Of a stretch of DNA of 64,000 nt, positions 34,301 through 44,664 are shown piece by piece. The DNA lies in the NCBI GenBank assembly GCA_018136815.1, contig CM030936.1:6037685-6101684 (forward strand). The letters run 5' to 3'. The position numbers and the translations under genes were made by a program. The notes beneath the pieces are model-generated. The model saw nothing but the letters and a program-made list of their open reading frames with translations, was not told the origin of the DNA and searched no databases. The DNA comes from Isochrysis galbana (Eukaryota; Haptophyta; Isochrysidales; Isochrysidaceae). How positions within the stretch are numbered: position 1 is the first letter of the stretch; the number at the start of each line of letters is the position of its first letter.

Positions 34301-35264
34301 CCACAAGGAACCCGGCTTTAATTTGCGTGCGACAGATTTGCTCCCTCCGCCGCCGAGGGCAGATCTAGACGAGGTGAGATGCCGCGTACCCGTACCTCAC
34401 CAGCGCATGGCGAGGTCCGCCACTCGGCTTGTCGGCTGTGTCTAGCACGACGCCGAGGACGGCAGAGCCCGCACACATCTCGCACGTCTCACCATGCTAC
34501 GAGGCATGCCGTGCGGTTAGCAAGCGCACGGCGCCTCAGAAGCCTTCTCGCTGGGTAGAAGTGATCGCTAGGGTATTGGTCCGATTCGGTTACCTAGACT
34601 CCCTCTTCCGCGCCACAGCTCACGCTTCGGTCCATCTTTTGCCTTTGCCCCTCGGGCACCGGCTGGGGCATGCGGGCCTTTCACGCAGTCGCCCTTGGTT
34701 GCATTCCGGTTATCATTCAAGACGACGGCAGCAGTCATTACCCGTCAGTTTTGCAGGCCTTCGAGGGCCCTATACTTGACTGGGAACAGCTGGCGGTGAG
34801 ACGACCTTGCCAACTGCGCGCACTCATGTAGGGCGGCTTTTTGGAAGGGTGACACATACTGTATGTCCAAGTGGCTGTGGGCGGGAATCCTAGGACATTA
34901 TGGCTATCTTTTCGCCGTCTGCCCGCTTGCGGGGAGGGAGTCTGCATCCCGTGCTGCACGCCTGCCCTAGAGCATTACTCACATTTTTGAGGGCCCCCCA
35001 CCTTGCTCGATTCCTTAGGTCCGCCTTACCTTCAACGACATACCACAGTTGCCTGCCATTTTGCGTGCACTAGCCGGAAACTCGACCAATCTTGCCCGAA
35101 AGCGCACATCTCTAGTTCGTGCGTGGTCGCGCCTCCTGTGGCGAGAGGCCATGTCGCCCGAGGATCGGCTTGCGATCGATGGCGCACCAGACGCTTTCGA
35201 CTCCATCATGCAATCCCTGAAGATGCGACCACCCGTTCGGCCACCAATCTTGGCCCGCGAATAG
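31319..35264 (+). CDS. Exostosin-family glycosyltransferase with EGF-like repeats, multi-exon
   Basis: Start ATG 31319 (alternative in-frame 31382). The N-terminal signal anchor VSLVASLALFSIWLAVWLVV fits a type II Golgi enzyme. A stem rich in Arg/Glu, encoded by a GA microsatellite, follows. Exon 1 ends at 31873 with a GC donor (TTGCAG/GCAAGC), and exon 2 starts at 32071. EGF-like cysteine modules appear in exon 2 (CAANSGVCYPPLGRCDC) and later (CSGRGACELGFCAC). The exostosin domain starts at IYVYELPARFN, continues across a phase-2 intron (donor after 33160) to ARYFYVPTWDLHG, then LTNWGG...CFDATRDLAIPG, and ends with GWGMRAFHAVALGCIPVIIQ and a last exon from 35020 (VRLTFNDIPQLP) to TAG at 35264. 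Exostosins add sugars to glycans or wall polysaccharides. Not all middle exon borders were resolved. Confidence 0.85.
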
Positions 35265-35480
35265 CGGGGCATCGAGGCAACAGCGGCGTGTTGGTCACAA
35301 CTTGCGCGCTAGCTTGAGGGATGGCTTAAAAACCGAGCAATATCAAAAGCAACAGTTGCAAAGCGGGCCGTGGCGGCGGGAGTTTCGGGGGGATCCGTCA
35401 ACCCGGCGTTTTTTATGTTTGTCCATCATGCGTTTCAAAACGATCAATAGAACAACAGGGTCATGCAACGTACACCCTTC
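35265..35480. other. 3' flank of exostosin gene up to LINE insertion
   Basis: 216 bases between the exostosin stop and the LINE target duplication; presumed 3' UTR and spacer. Confidence 0.5.
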
Positions 35481-35497
35481 CCCTATCCTCTGCCTCG
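35481..35497. repeat. LINE target-site duplication, left copy
   Basis: CCCTATCCTCTGCCTCG here is identical to 39352-39368. Confidence 0.9.
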
Positions 35498-38400
35498 AAC
35501 TAAGTTTATACTTAGACGCGATGGAGCGCGCCGCCGCGACTCCCCTCTCCTTCGGGCCCCCCCGCCGAGGGCGCCCCACCAGCGACCATGGAGCAGCCGC
35601 TATCGAAGCGGCCGCGTCCGCCCACCGAGGCCGAGCAGGTGCGTGCGACTCCGGTCGCGCCACACGGCCCGTGGCCCCGGCCACACCACCCATGGCAGCC
35701 ATGCTGGCCTCCCCCATGGGGGACAGCAGGCTGCTGGAAGCATCCCATCAGTGCCAGGCTCATGCAGCCACCCTTCCACTGGGCATGCCTTATGGCAGAG
35801 GCCCCTCTCGCCCTGGCAAGGGTCGCGCTGCTCAGGCAGTGCGGCCCGAGGCCGGGTGGCCCTTATGGGCACATCATCCACTCCACTTCAACGCACAACA
35901 CACTCTTCAGAAGCACCCCCTCACACTCAGCACGCAACACACAAGAGACACAAAGGTACGACCCCCCTGGGAGAGACCAGCGCCGAATGACACCGCCTAC
36001 TGCCCGCGCCCGCACGACACTGAGTACGAACACCCCCGACCCCGCCTCACAGGGACAAGACTCCGACGAAGACAACATCATCACAGATTCAGACGCCAAC
36101 TTCGAGCTCTCATTCCACCAGGCCGGAGACATCATAATCCAGGACACGACGGTGTATGCCGCCATCGTCGAACTTCTCCTAGAACTCGAGGGAGTCGACC
36201 CCGAGCCAGACTTCTGGGCCCGCTCGGCGAGGGGCCCGTGGCACGTAGCAGTCAACGAAGACTGCGCTCAACAGTTCAAGGCCAAATACGGCGACCTCAC
36301 CATCATCCGCGCCTTGGGCCAAGACATCCCCGTGCGCGTCAGCGTGGACTCCATCGAAGAAAAGCTCAACAAAAAGGCACCTCCTCTCGCAAGGCCCTTT
36401 ACGAGGCGCTCCAAGACGTCGCGGCTCATATCGTGGTCGAGGCGGAAGGCCTCGCACAAGCATCGAAAATCAGTTTGAGCTCACTCGTCAAAGCGGTTGA
36501 GGCACAAGGCCTCACTTTCCTAAAGGGGAACCGCGAACGGATGAAACTCGAAGGTGAGTCAGGCACTTTCGTGTCGAAAGTAGCCCACTCTACCCGCTGG
36601 CACCTTTACGTCTCCGCAGCGCAAGGAACCTTTCTTTCGGGCAACTTCCCGCGCAAGATCGTTCTTACCATCGACAACAAAACGGTGCCGGTCCGTCCGC
36701 GCAATTAAAATCAACGGGGGCCGAAGCTACCCATTCACGATAGGGAGTGGGATGCCCCAAGGATGCCCCCTCTCGCCGCTCACCTTCCTCCTTACGACGG
36801 AAGCTCTCACCCGCGCCATAAACAGCGACCCCGACATACAAGGGGTTAACCTCAACGGGTACGAACTGAAGATTAGCCAGTTCGCCGACGACACGGCGCT
36901 CATTACGAGCGACTACACAAGCCTGAAGAGGGCCCTAATGTGGGTGCGGACGCACGAGCGGGCCACGGGGGGCAAAACCAACGAAGCCAAATTTCAAGGA
37001 ATCCGAATGGGCTCGCAAAGGCTGCGCAAGCCGCCGTGGGACATGCGTAAATACAATTGGATAGAGAACGATCAATACCTCACCGTACTAGGCGTCCCGC
37101 TGGGAGCCCCGGAAGCCCTCAAGCCCTTCTGGAAGAAACTCGCGGATAAAGTAGACAACAAAGCAGCCAGATTGGCGCCGATTACGAGACACATGTCCAT
37201 ATTCGGTAGGGCCAACATAGCGAACTTTATAATATACGGCACACCACGCTACTGGATGCAAACGTTGGCAGCCCCTACTTGGTTCCACGGGAGAATCCAA
37301 AAAGCGGCGGACAAAATTCTATGGGAGAGCCCTTACACAGGCAAAATCACGAAGTGGGTGAGGCACCCACAATACCCCGTGCACGACGCGGAGTGCGCAT
37401 CACGTACAATGGGGATCGGCCTCCTCCACTGGACAACGCACGTGAAAGCTCTACAAACAAAATGGATACTAAACTACCTCAACGCAAGAAAGGCTATTTG
37501 GAAGCATGCGCTCGATGCGTGGTTCTGCCGGACTGGACTCGGCCGCGGGGCAGTCCTATCCTCGATTCCTACGAAGACGCTCACCCGCAGTATCAGGGGA
37601 AACCCAGCACTGCCAGCATTCTGGAAGGACGCCTTGGTGTACTTCAGGACCCTAAACATACGCCGCACGAGGCTCACAAGGGAAGGAGCACTGTCACAGC
37701 CAATATGGCACAATCCTCACGACCCACCACCGCTCAAACGCGGGGCGTGGATCAGCCTATGGGAATCCCTCCAGACGCACGTTGCACATAACATCTATAA
37801 AAACAAGGACCTCACGGAGCCTTACACGCGTGAGGATTGCGCTCAATACCTGGAACACCTCCCCGAAATATTCGATCACAAGGGGAGCAGAATAAACAAA
37901 ACGGAATTCCTAGACTCGTGGGAGCGGGTGGTACAACACGTCTCGCACCTCCTAGAAAAAACGAAAGAGACCCCGCCCCATGACCCGGCCCTCGCCGAGC
38001 CGAACGCGGGATCGCCGAGCGCGTCAGCATCGCCGCTAGAAGTGTCTAGAGAAACCAAAGTCTCCGAGAGCGACACATACATAACTAGAATGAATAACAT
38101 ATGGATCTATACTAACACCAATTATCTAGGCGAGACCACAGACACCACCGAGGTAGCAAAACCGGGAGAAGAGGATCACTACTACGTCCCAGCCAAATGG
38201 GAAACTGGACTAAAAGGCCCGAAACACCTCGAATTCCCTCTTGCAGACGAATACACGCTTAACGAAAAGACACAACTAGACCAAATCACCGTGTCGGATA
38301 TAACGCGAGAGCTCAAAGGGGACGGCCCCCGCAACAAACCTCAGCCAGCGAGGGAGGCGTGGGCCCGCAAGCTAGACCTGACGCATGACGAATGGAAGCA

Positions 38401-39351
38401 TGTGGCGAAACTCTATACCCACCCCCTATTAAAACACACAGACAAACACCTGCATTTCAAGCACGTTACCCATAGGAGGCTGGGTACGAGAAACCGGTTC
38501 GCAGCGGCGACCACCACAAGATGTAGACTCTGCGGGAAACACAGAGAGAACTCGACGCACCTAGCTAGATGCCCGTCCACGCTTCCGATATTTCAAACCA
38601 TAGAAGCCGTAGCGGGGTACACCCCGGCGAAAGGCAGATCGACGACTCAAAAAATCAAAGACAGACTATTCGCCTACCCGAATTCCCCGACGCCGGATAG
38701 CCTTAAAGCCCTCTACATAATAGCATGGAGATATATCATAAGCGACTTCTACAAAGTGGAATTCGAAAATCACACCTTCCACCACGTACCGGTTATCGAA
38801 AGAGTCCTAAGCAGGTTCACGGCCCTTGTCAGAGGTCGGGAACCTCCGGACAACTTCTTAACCGCACGCACGCGCAAGGCCTCCCTGGGAAGGAAGCCGA
38901 AAATCAAATCTCCACACGACCTCAGCGCCCCTGTCTTCTTAACGAACAACAAAGGCGCCCTAGTCATGAGCACGAATCTGTCTCTGGTAGCGGAAGCCCT
39001 CAACATAGCAGAGCGCCTAGCCTAACCGAGTGACCCCGCGCCGCGAGCCGCCCATCGTCCTAGAGTAGGCCCTAGACACACTGACCTCAGCTGCCTGACA
39101 CCCAGCACAAGGAGCTAACACACAATAGCCGGTAGCCCGATGGCATAGGAGGAAGGCGCGAAACAGGCCATCGCGAATCGGCACACACCGTCTGTCACTG
39201 GAGACCCACGACACCCAGCCCCTAGGTAGAGCACGAGGGGACGAGCCGCAAGGCAGGTGTAGGGGGAGTGAAAGGAAACGGGCGAGGCTGCGAAGTTACC
39301 GTGCAAAGTCGCGCGCGCGGCGAGATTATTAAGAAGTTTTTTTTTTTTTTT
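35498..39351 (+). mobile_element. LINE (non-LTR retrotransposon), internally deleted, 3854 bp
   Basis: Bounded by a perfect 17-bp duplication. ORF1-like frames run 35588 to about 36400 (IVELLLELEGVDPEPDFWAR, an RRM-like segment ending near VRVSVDSIEEKL) and continue in another frame to 36708, so one frameshift lies near 36380. From 36752 an open frame of 757 codons begins inside reverse transcriptase: QGCPLSPLTFL, then FADDTALI (catalytic FADD). A C-terminal zinc knuckle (CRLCGKHRENSTHLARC) and WRYIISDFYKVEF follow. The endonuclease and the RT fingers are missing, so the copy is not autonomous. The 3' UTR ends ATTATTAAGAAG followed by 15 T on the coding strand. Related pieces lie at 6400-6700, 7100-8923 and 52417-52636. 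Confidence 0.92.
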
Positions 39352-39368
39352 CCCTATCCTCTGCCTCG
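39352..39368. repeat. LINE target-site duplication, right copy
   Basis: CCCTATCCTCTGCCTCG, identical to 35481-35497, directly after the T run. Confidence 0.9.
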
Positions 39369-40084
39369 CCGGCCAACGGCGGGCGATCAGCCCATGGGCA
39401 CACCCCCATATCTCTTAACGCACCGCAACGAGAAGATACCCAGCCAACGATCCAGATGCATGCGATGGGCGGCACAAAGCGTGCCGCCGCTAGGTACGAC
39501 GCGATAGCCATGGCTGGCACGAGAGAGTACGCTCGATCAGGCAAAGGGACCGGTTGAATTAATTACAGCGCCGCATAGAAGCGCCATGCGTGCGCTTTGG
39601 ACAGTTGGGTCGATAGGCTGCCATGTTGGCCTGCGTCACGCGTCGTGGCTTGTGCTTGTGCGATAGAAGTTTCTACCCTGCTCATAAGGCGGGCATCGGC
39701 CAAAGCAAAAAACCAACTATGAGGGCTCGCGGCCTCCTCGCCCGCAATGGTATGGGCAGCCCGGGCGGCGAAAGAGGAGGGAAGTGGCGCGCGCTCCAAG
39801 GCCCGGTTGAAGCACAGTATAATCACTTAGTACATGGTGTGAAGGCAAGTGCAAATCAATCATATATGAGGCTCAAGGTTCGATGTTGAAGCCGTTGTTC
39901 AATAACGCAACTGTTTCTGCTAATCCCTAGCTCGGATATCCGATTCATGGGAAGTAGAGCAAAGCGGCGTGCCCTTTGCGAGAGCTGCAAGATTGACGCG
40001 GCGGCAGCAAGTGCCAGTGCGTTGCAGGTGTATTTCTATGGGCAATGGCACTTGCTAAGTATGGCAACTGACAAAGACACCGAC
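39369..40084. other. Intergenic region, no gene recognised
   Basis: No recognised coding sequence. It lies between the LINE insertion and the 3' end of the DEAH helicase gene. Confidence 0.4.
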
Positions 40085-43000
40085 TCAGCGAAAGCTGGAA
40101 CGTGTGGCGGAGCTCGTGTTTCCATGGAAGCGCATGGGATGCTGTTTCATACGCGCAGCTGCTGCGCCTGGAACCATAGCATGGGCGCCAGCGGCGGATG
40201 CAGCGAAGAAATGGGGGGCAAGTTCTGCAAGCCAATCTTGGCTGATGTGCGTCAATTCTCGCATGTACAAGCGCGAGGTGAACACGAGCTCGTTGAAAAG
40301 CACACATCTGCAGGTATGTCAGCAATGGCGAGTTGCAAAAGTGGCTGTAAATGCAAGGAATGCGCAGCTGGATACCACATGCCACAATAAGGCTCGTGCC
40401 ATAAGCCCTCCCCAAGTTGCGGCCCGTGCCATATCGAGCGTAGCTTACTGGGACTTCTTCGAGAAAAGGACTGAGGACGGATGGATGGCCACCGTCTGCC
40501 TCGATACTAGCGTGACGTAATCACCGGTAGGCGTTCTGATGGCCGCCTACCATTCATCAGACAAGACCAGGTCAAAAGTCGGCTTCAGCTAGCTGGAGGA
40601 CATGGTGCAATGCCAACGGGGTGGTCTGCTACATCTCGAGTAGATGCGGCGTCGATGTAGATTCCGCCTATCAGAAGACTATCGAGCGTAGTGTTCATGC
40701 ACAAAACAAGGTCAAAACAATCATTTCAACGGTCTAGTGCAAGCACACCTGAAGGAAACACGCTGCGGTCAGACATCTTCTAAGAGCTACGGACTCTTCT
40801 GCCCCGATGGTATGTACGACGTCGCTCATCCTTGCTTCTCCATCTTCGCCCACTCGATACCCGATGCCCAAACGTTGGCATGCCGAGAGGAGCTGAGCCC
40901 GGATTAGCACGGCCGTCTCCATGGTTCGCCAGTTGACGAAATTCGACTCGCACCATCGACGCCCTTCGCGCCTCTCGCGCACCGGGAGCGGAAGGGCGCT
41001 ACTGACGTTCGAATTGGCGCTCGTGGCTTTGCGGCGCTTGGCATCTGGAGCAATTCCACTGATGCACGTATTCTCGTACGCCGCGAAGACAGCGAGCGAG
41101 GTGATCGTGTCCCCGTGCGGAGAGCGAAAGCTGTGAGGAACAGAGGGGACGAGTGACATAAAGCGTAATCGATCCGAGTGTAAGCAATCGCTGCCGCCCC
41201 CTTGATAGCGTACTGGCGATCGCACCGATTGCGAGCTTCGTCGGCGGCATCCTTTTTGTTCGCCGGCGCATGAAACAACGCACCGTCCGCGCACAATATC
41301 GAGACCAGCGCCAACATGTGTCCAAGCATTAATTCCCCACCCGGTTGGACGGATGACGCCTGGCCTGATGTGTAGCCACCGGCGCCGACGACACAGTCTG
41401 CGGCAGCTTCGTGGTTGGCACCGCTTCCAGCGGCAAGAATGGCCTTGGCGTACATCGGCTCGACGGGCAGTTTGGCCATCACACGCCCATTGTCGGTAAG
41501 AGCCCCCGTGGAGTCGAGAGCGCCAAGAGCAAGCAGCTCCTCCAGAGCAGCCGCAAGGGCCTGACACAAAAGCAGAATTCCGCAGGGTGTAGTCGTCATG
41601 TGGAGTCGCAAAGCACCTCACATCAACCAAGAAACCCAGCGCAAGAAAGCACGACGGCAAGGCGAGTCGCATGCCATCTCGGCGCAATTTGCCGTGAGGC
41701 TTACATCGAGTGGTGGAGGCGTCACAAAATCGAAGGCAAGCACATTCTGTACGCCGAGGGAGAGGAGCGATAGGACTACGGAGCACAGAGAACGGCGAAG
41801 AACCTGAGGCCGGCGCAAGGAAGGTTCAACATTGAGGCGGCTTGGGCTGATGAAGTCGAGAGGCACTCCAAGCACGCGTCGCTTCCCGGCATTGAGTACA
41901 TGACTATCAGTCCACTACGTATGCACTGCCAGCACACACGGTCCTTCTCCCTGTGACTCGACACACCTCTGGCGTGGTAGTTTCCTGGAGCTCGTAGAAC
42001 GTATCCTCAGTATAAAGCCTATAGCACCGGCCTGCCCGGACTCGACCAGCACGCCCCGTGCGTTGATGGGCGGCGGCTTGGGAGATTGGCGCGACGAGAA
42101 GCGAGTCGATTCGCCTACGCTCAGGTGAGCATCAGAGTAGGCGGACGTAAGGATTGAAAGCGAGAACGTGGCAAATACAGCCACACTTCACATCAACGCG
42201 CGGCTTTGGCGAGGATGACGAAAACCATCAAGTTAACGCAACCATGCTTCATGAGCGCTCGTGGGCTTGTCGCTTCTAGATGTGGCCGCAGCGGTTCAAG
42301 CACGCAGCACGCTGCATTCAACAGCTCAGCGGAGCCGGTGCGCACACCTCGCAGCATGATAGGCTTTGCACTTATGTAATCCACTATCGACCACATACAC
42401 GACGCCCTCGATGGTCAGCGAAGTCTCAGCAATGTTCGTAGCTAGGACCGCCTGAGCACATGACGACCGGCGAGTTTCAGCGATGGCATGACTCGACAGA
42501 GTTTGGGGAGACCATAACAGAAGACTTGTACTTGCGCGTTCCATTCCCTTGCGTCGTAGGTAAGAGGCGGGCGCAGAAGTTAGGAGTGCGATGTCCACCT
42601 TACGAAATCCCCCTGGCGCAGGCGCAAGGGCTTCCGCCTGTGCTGCCGGCGGTAATGCAGCGTACAACGGGAGCGGGAGAATCTGATCGACATCGGCAGG
42701 CAACAACCGAGAGCGCGCGGTGATGGCCGATATGGCAGCACTAATGTCATCCTCGCCCGTCAGAAACACGAGAATGTCACCCGGCTTCTCTGTGATATGT
42801 ATCTAGCAAGGTGACAAACGGGTCCGCGCCCGTCACGATTAGGTCAGCACAAGCAAATCACAGCAAAGCATCCACATGATGGCATGAGCGGGGGGGGCCA
42901 ACGGCTGACGGGGGCCGGCGCAACAGCTTCGTAACAGTTTCAGTACAGGAGCGTGCATGATGGCGACCTGCATGACGGTGGTCACGCACGACTCGAGATA

Positions 43001-44177
43001 GTCAAGGCAAGGGTCTTTGGCATAGAGTATCTCCACGGGGAAGGAGCGGCCAAGCACCTGTGGTAAATGGGCGCCAGGTGTACTGTCAAAGCCTCGGGAC
43101 ACCAAGGAGAGGACATCACGTCGAAAAGTGCAGTGGCTGTCCAGAGCCAACGATACGGAGAGATTCTCTCCAGGTGGCGTGGCGGTTGCGGCGGGTAGCA
43201 TCCCCGACAACGACGAGCTACGAAGCATCATACACGGTACTTGCCTGCACTGCCGGGGCGTCATCAAAGAAGTCACAAAACCGGTCTACTTCGAGGGTAG
43301 CCGACATGACGATTATCTTGAGAGGGGGCAGCGTGTGCTCGCAGCTAGCAGCAACAACCGACACATCACATGAGGTTTCATTGGCCGCTTCTGCTGTGGC
43401 GGCATGCGTGGCGCAGCGATTGCCCGAAAGTTTAGGATTGGCCATGGCCAAGCCGTCTCGTCTCTGAGTTTGCGCCTTTTTCAGAATGGCCAGCGCAACA
43501 TCTGACTGCAGCGAGCGTTCGTGTGCCTCGTCGACGATTAGCACCGTGTAGGAAGAAAGCAGCGGGTCGGAACTCGCCTGAAACCGGCAGGTCAGCCTTG
43601 GATGGGCGAATGAGCCAGGAGGTGCAGGCTGAGGCGGCTCGTGCACCGAGTAAGCGTGCGCCCCTGCGCCTGAACTGCTCTACACACGTCGCGCGATCGT
43701 ATCCAGCAGTGCAATCGCGTGCCAAGAGCCATGCTCAAGCGATCGCGCGCCCTTGGTCTGAGCCCTGCGGCTCACCTCACGCAGCAGCATCCCATCAGTG
43801 AGGTACTTGATCTGCGTGCCTCCTCTCCCCACCTTCCTCCGATCAAACCTCTCATCGAACCTGACCGAGTAGCCAACCGCGCCGCCCAGCGGCACGCCAG
43901 CCTCTTCAGCCACCCTGCGAGCGATCGAGGTGGCCGCGACGCGACGCGGCTGCGTCACTCCAATGGCCCCTACCTCCGAATATCCCGCCGAGCGCAGCAG
44001 CTGAGGCACTTGGGTGCTCTTGCCGCTCCCAGTCTCTCCAGTGAGCACGAGGGTGGGTGCGGTCTCGAGCGCGCGAAGAAGCTCATGGCGGATCTTCCAG
44101 ATGGGCAGAGACTCGCGCTGTGAGCGTAGCGCTGCGGCGCGAGAGGAGAGAGAGGAGGGGGATGGAGAGGAAGCCAT
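40085..44177 (-). CDS. DEAH-box RNA helicase (PRP2/16/22/43-type), about 11 exons
   Basis: ATG 44177. Exons 44177-43776, 43577-43245, 43057-42968, 42802-42599, 42451-42372, 42114-41967 and 41803 onward join in frame; later exons run to about 40085. Motifs in order: GETGSGKST (I), TQPRRVAA (Ia), IVDEAHERS (II, DEAH), [20 protein letters not shown] (III), [10 protein letters not shown] (IV), [13 protein letters not shown] (V), QRTGRAGR (VI). The winged-helix/HA2 region follows ([20 protein letters not shown]), then the OB-fold with [17 protein letters not shown] and [16 protein letters not shown]. This is the full family architecture; such enzymes remodel spliceosomes or pre-ribosomes in the nucleus. 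Intron 2 (43058-43244) is GC-AG (GTGCAG/GCAAGT); the others checked are GT-AG. Which paralogue it is cannot be told. The last exon end is approximate. Confidence 0.93.
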
Positions 44178-44227
44178 CGCCGCGCGCCTCTCCTGCCCCC
44201 CCTCCCCCCCGAGAGGGAGCAAAGACT

Positions 44228-44292
44228 GATCTTCTTTACTCTAGAGCTCTAAAGTACAGTAGAGAGTAGAGGTAGAGTACTGTTAGAAATTG
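44228..44292. promoter_or_regulatory. Candidate promoter island of the DEAH gene
   Basis: AT-richer stretch 50-115 bp upstream of the minus-strand ATG, with ACTCTAGAGCTCTAAAG and repeated GTAGAG/AGTAGAG words. The same words recur upstream of other gene starts in the window. No experimental support. Confidence 0.4.
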
Positions 44293-44410
44293 TAGTCTTG
44301 TAAGAGGTCTTGTTGGCTAGCATCCCTACATCCCTAGCCACTAGCCACAGACACCGGACGAGCCATGCACCAACCGCGCACACGCCCATCGCGGGGGAGG
44401 GGCTCCGTTG

Positions 44411-44594
44411 CCTAGATGGGAAATACGGTGCAGGGGCCTGCAAATACAGCCAAGTACAAATACATATGTATTTGGCCTCATTTCAAATACAAATACATTC
44501 GAGGCCTACTACCCAGGACACGCTTCAAATACAGCCAAATACCCATGTATTTGGTCTCTGGCCAAATACGGTAAATACGTATTCCCCATCTAGG
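44411..44594. mobile_element. hAT-type MITE, 184 bp
   Basis: The ends CCTAGATGGGAAATACG and (reverse complement) CCTAGATGGGGAATACG form terminal inverted repeats. The exact 8-bp duplication CTCCGTTG lies at 44403-44410 and 44595-44602. Internally it has many AAATACAG/AAATACGG units in both orientations, matching in position the AAACACAG units of the full hAT 70 bp downstream. No coding capacity. Confidence 0.93.
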
Positions 44595-44664
44595 CTCCGT
44601 TGCCGATGAGGCACGGTCCCTCAGCACTAGGATTAAACTAGGACAACAAGAAAACTCTGACAAG

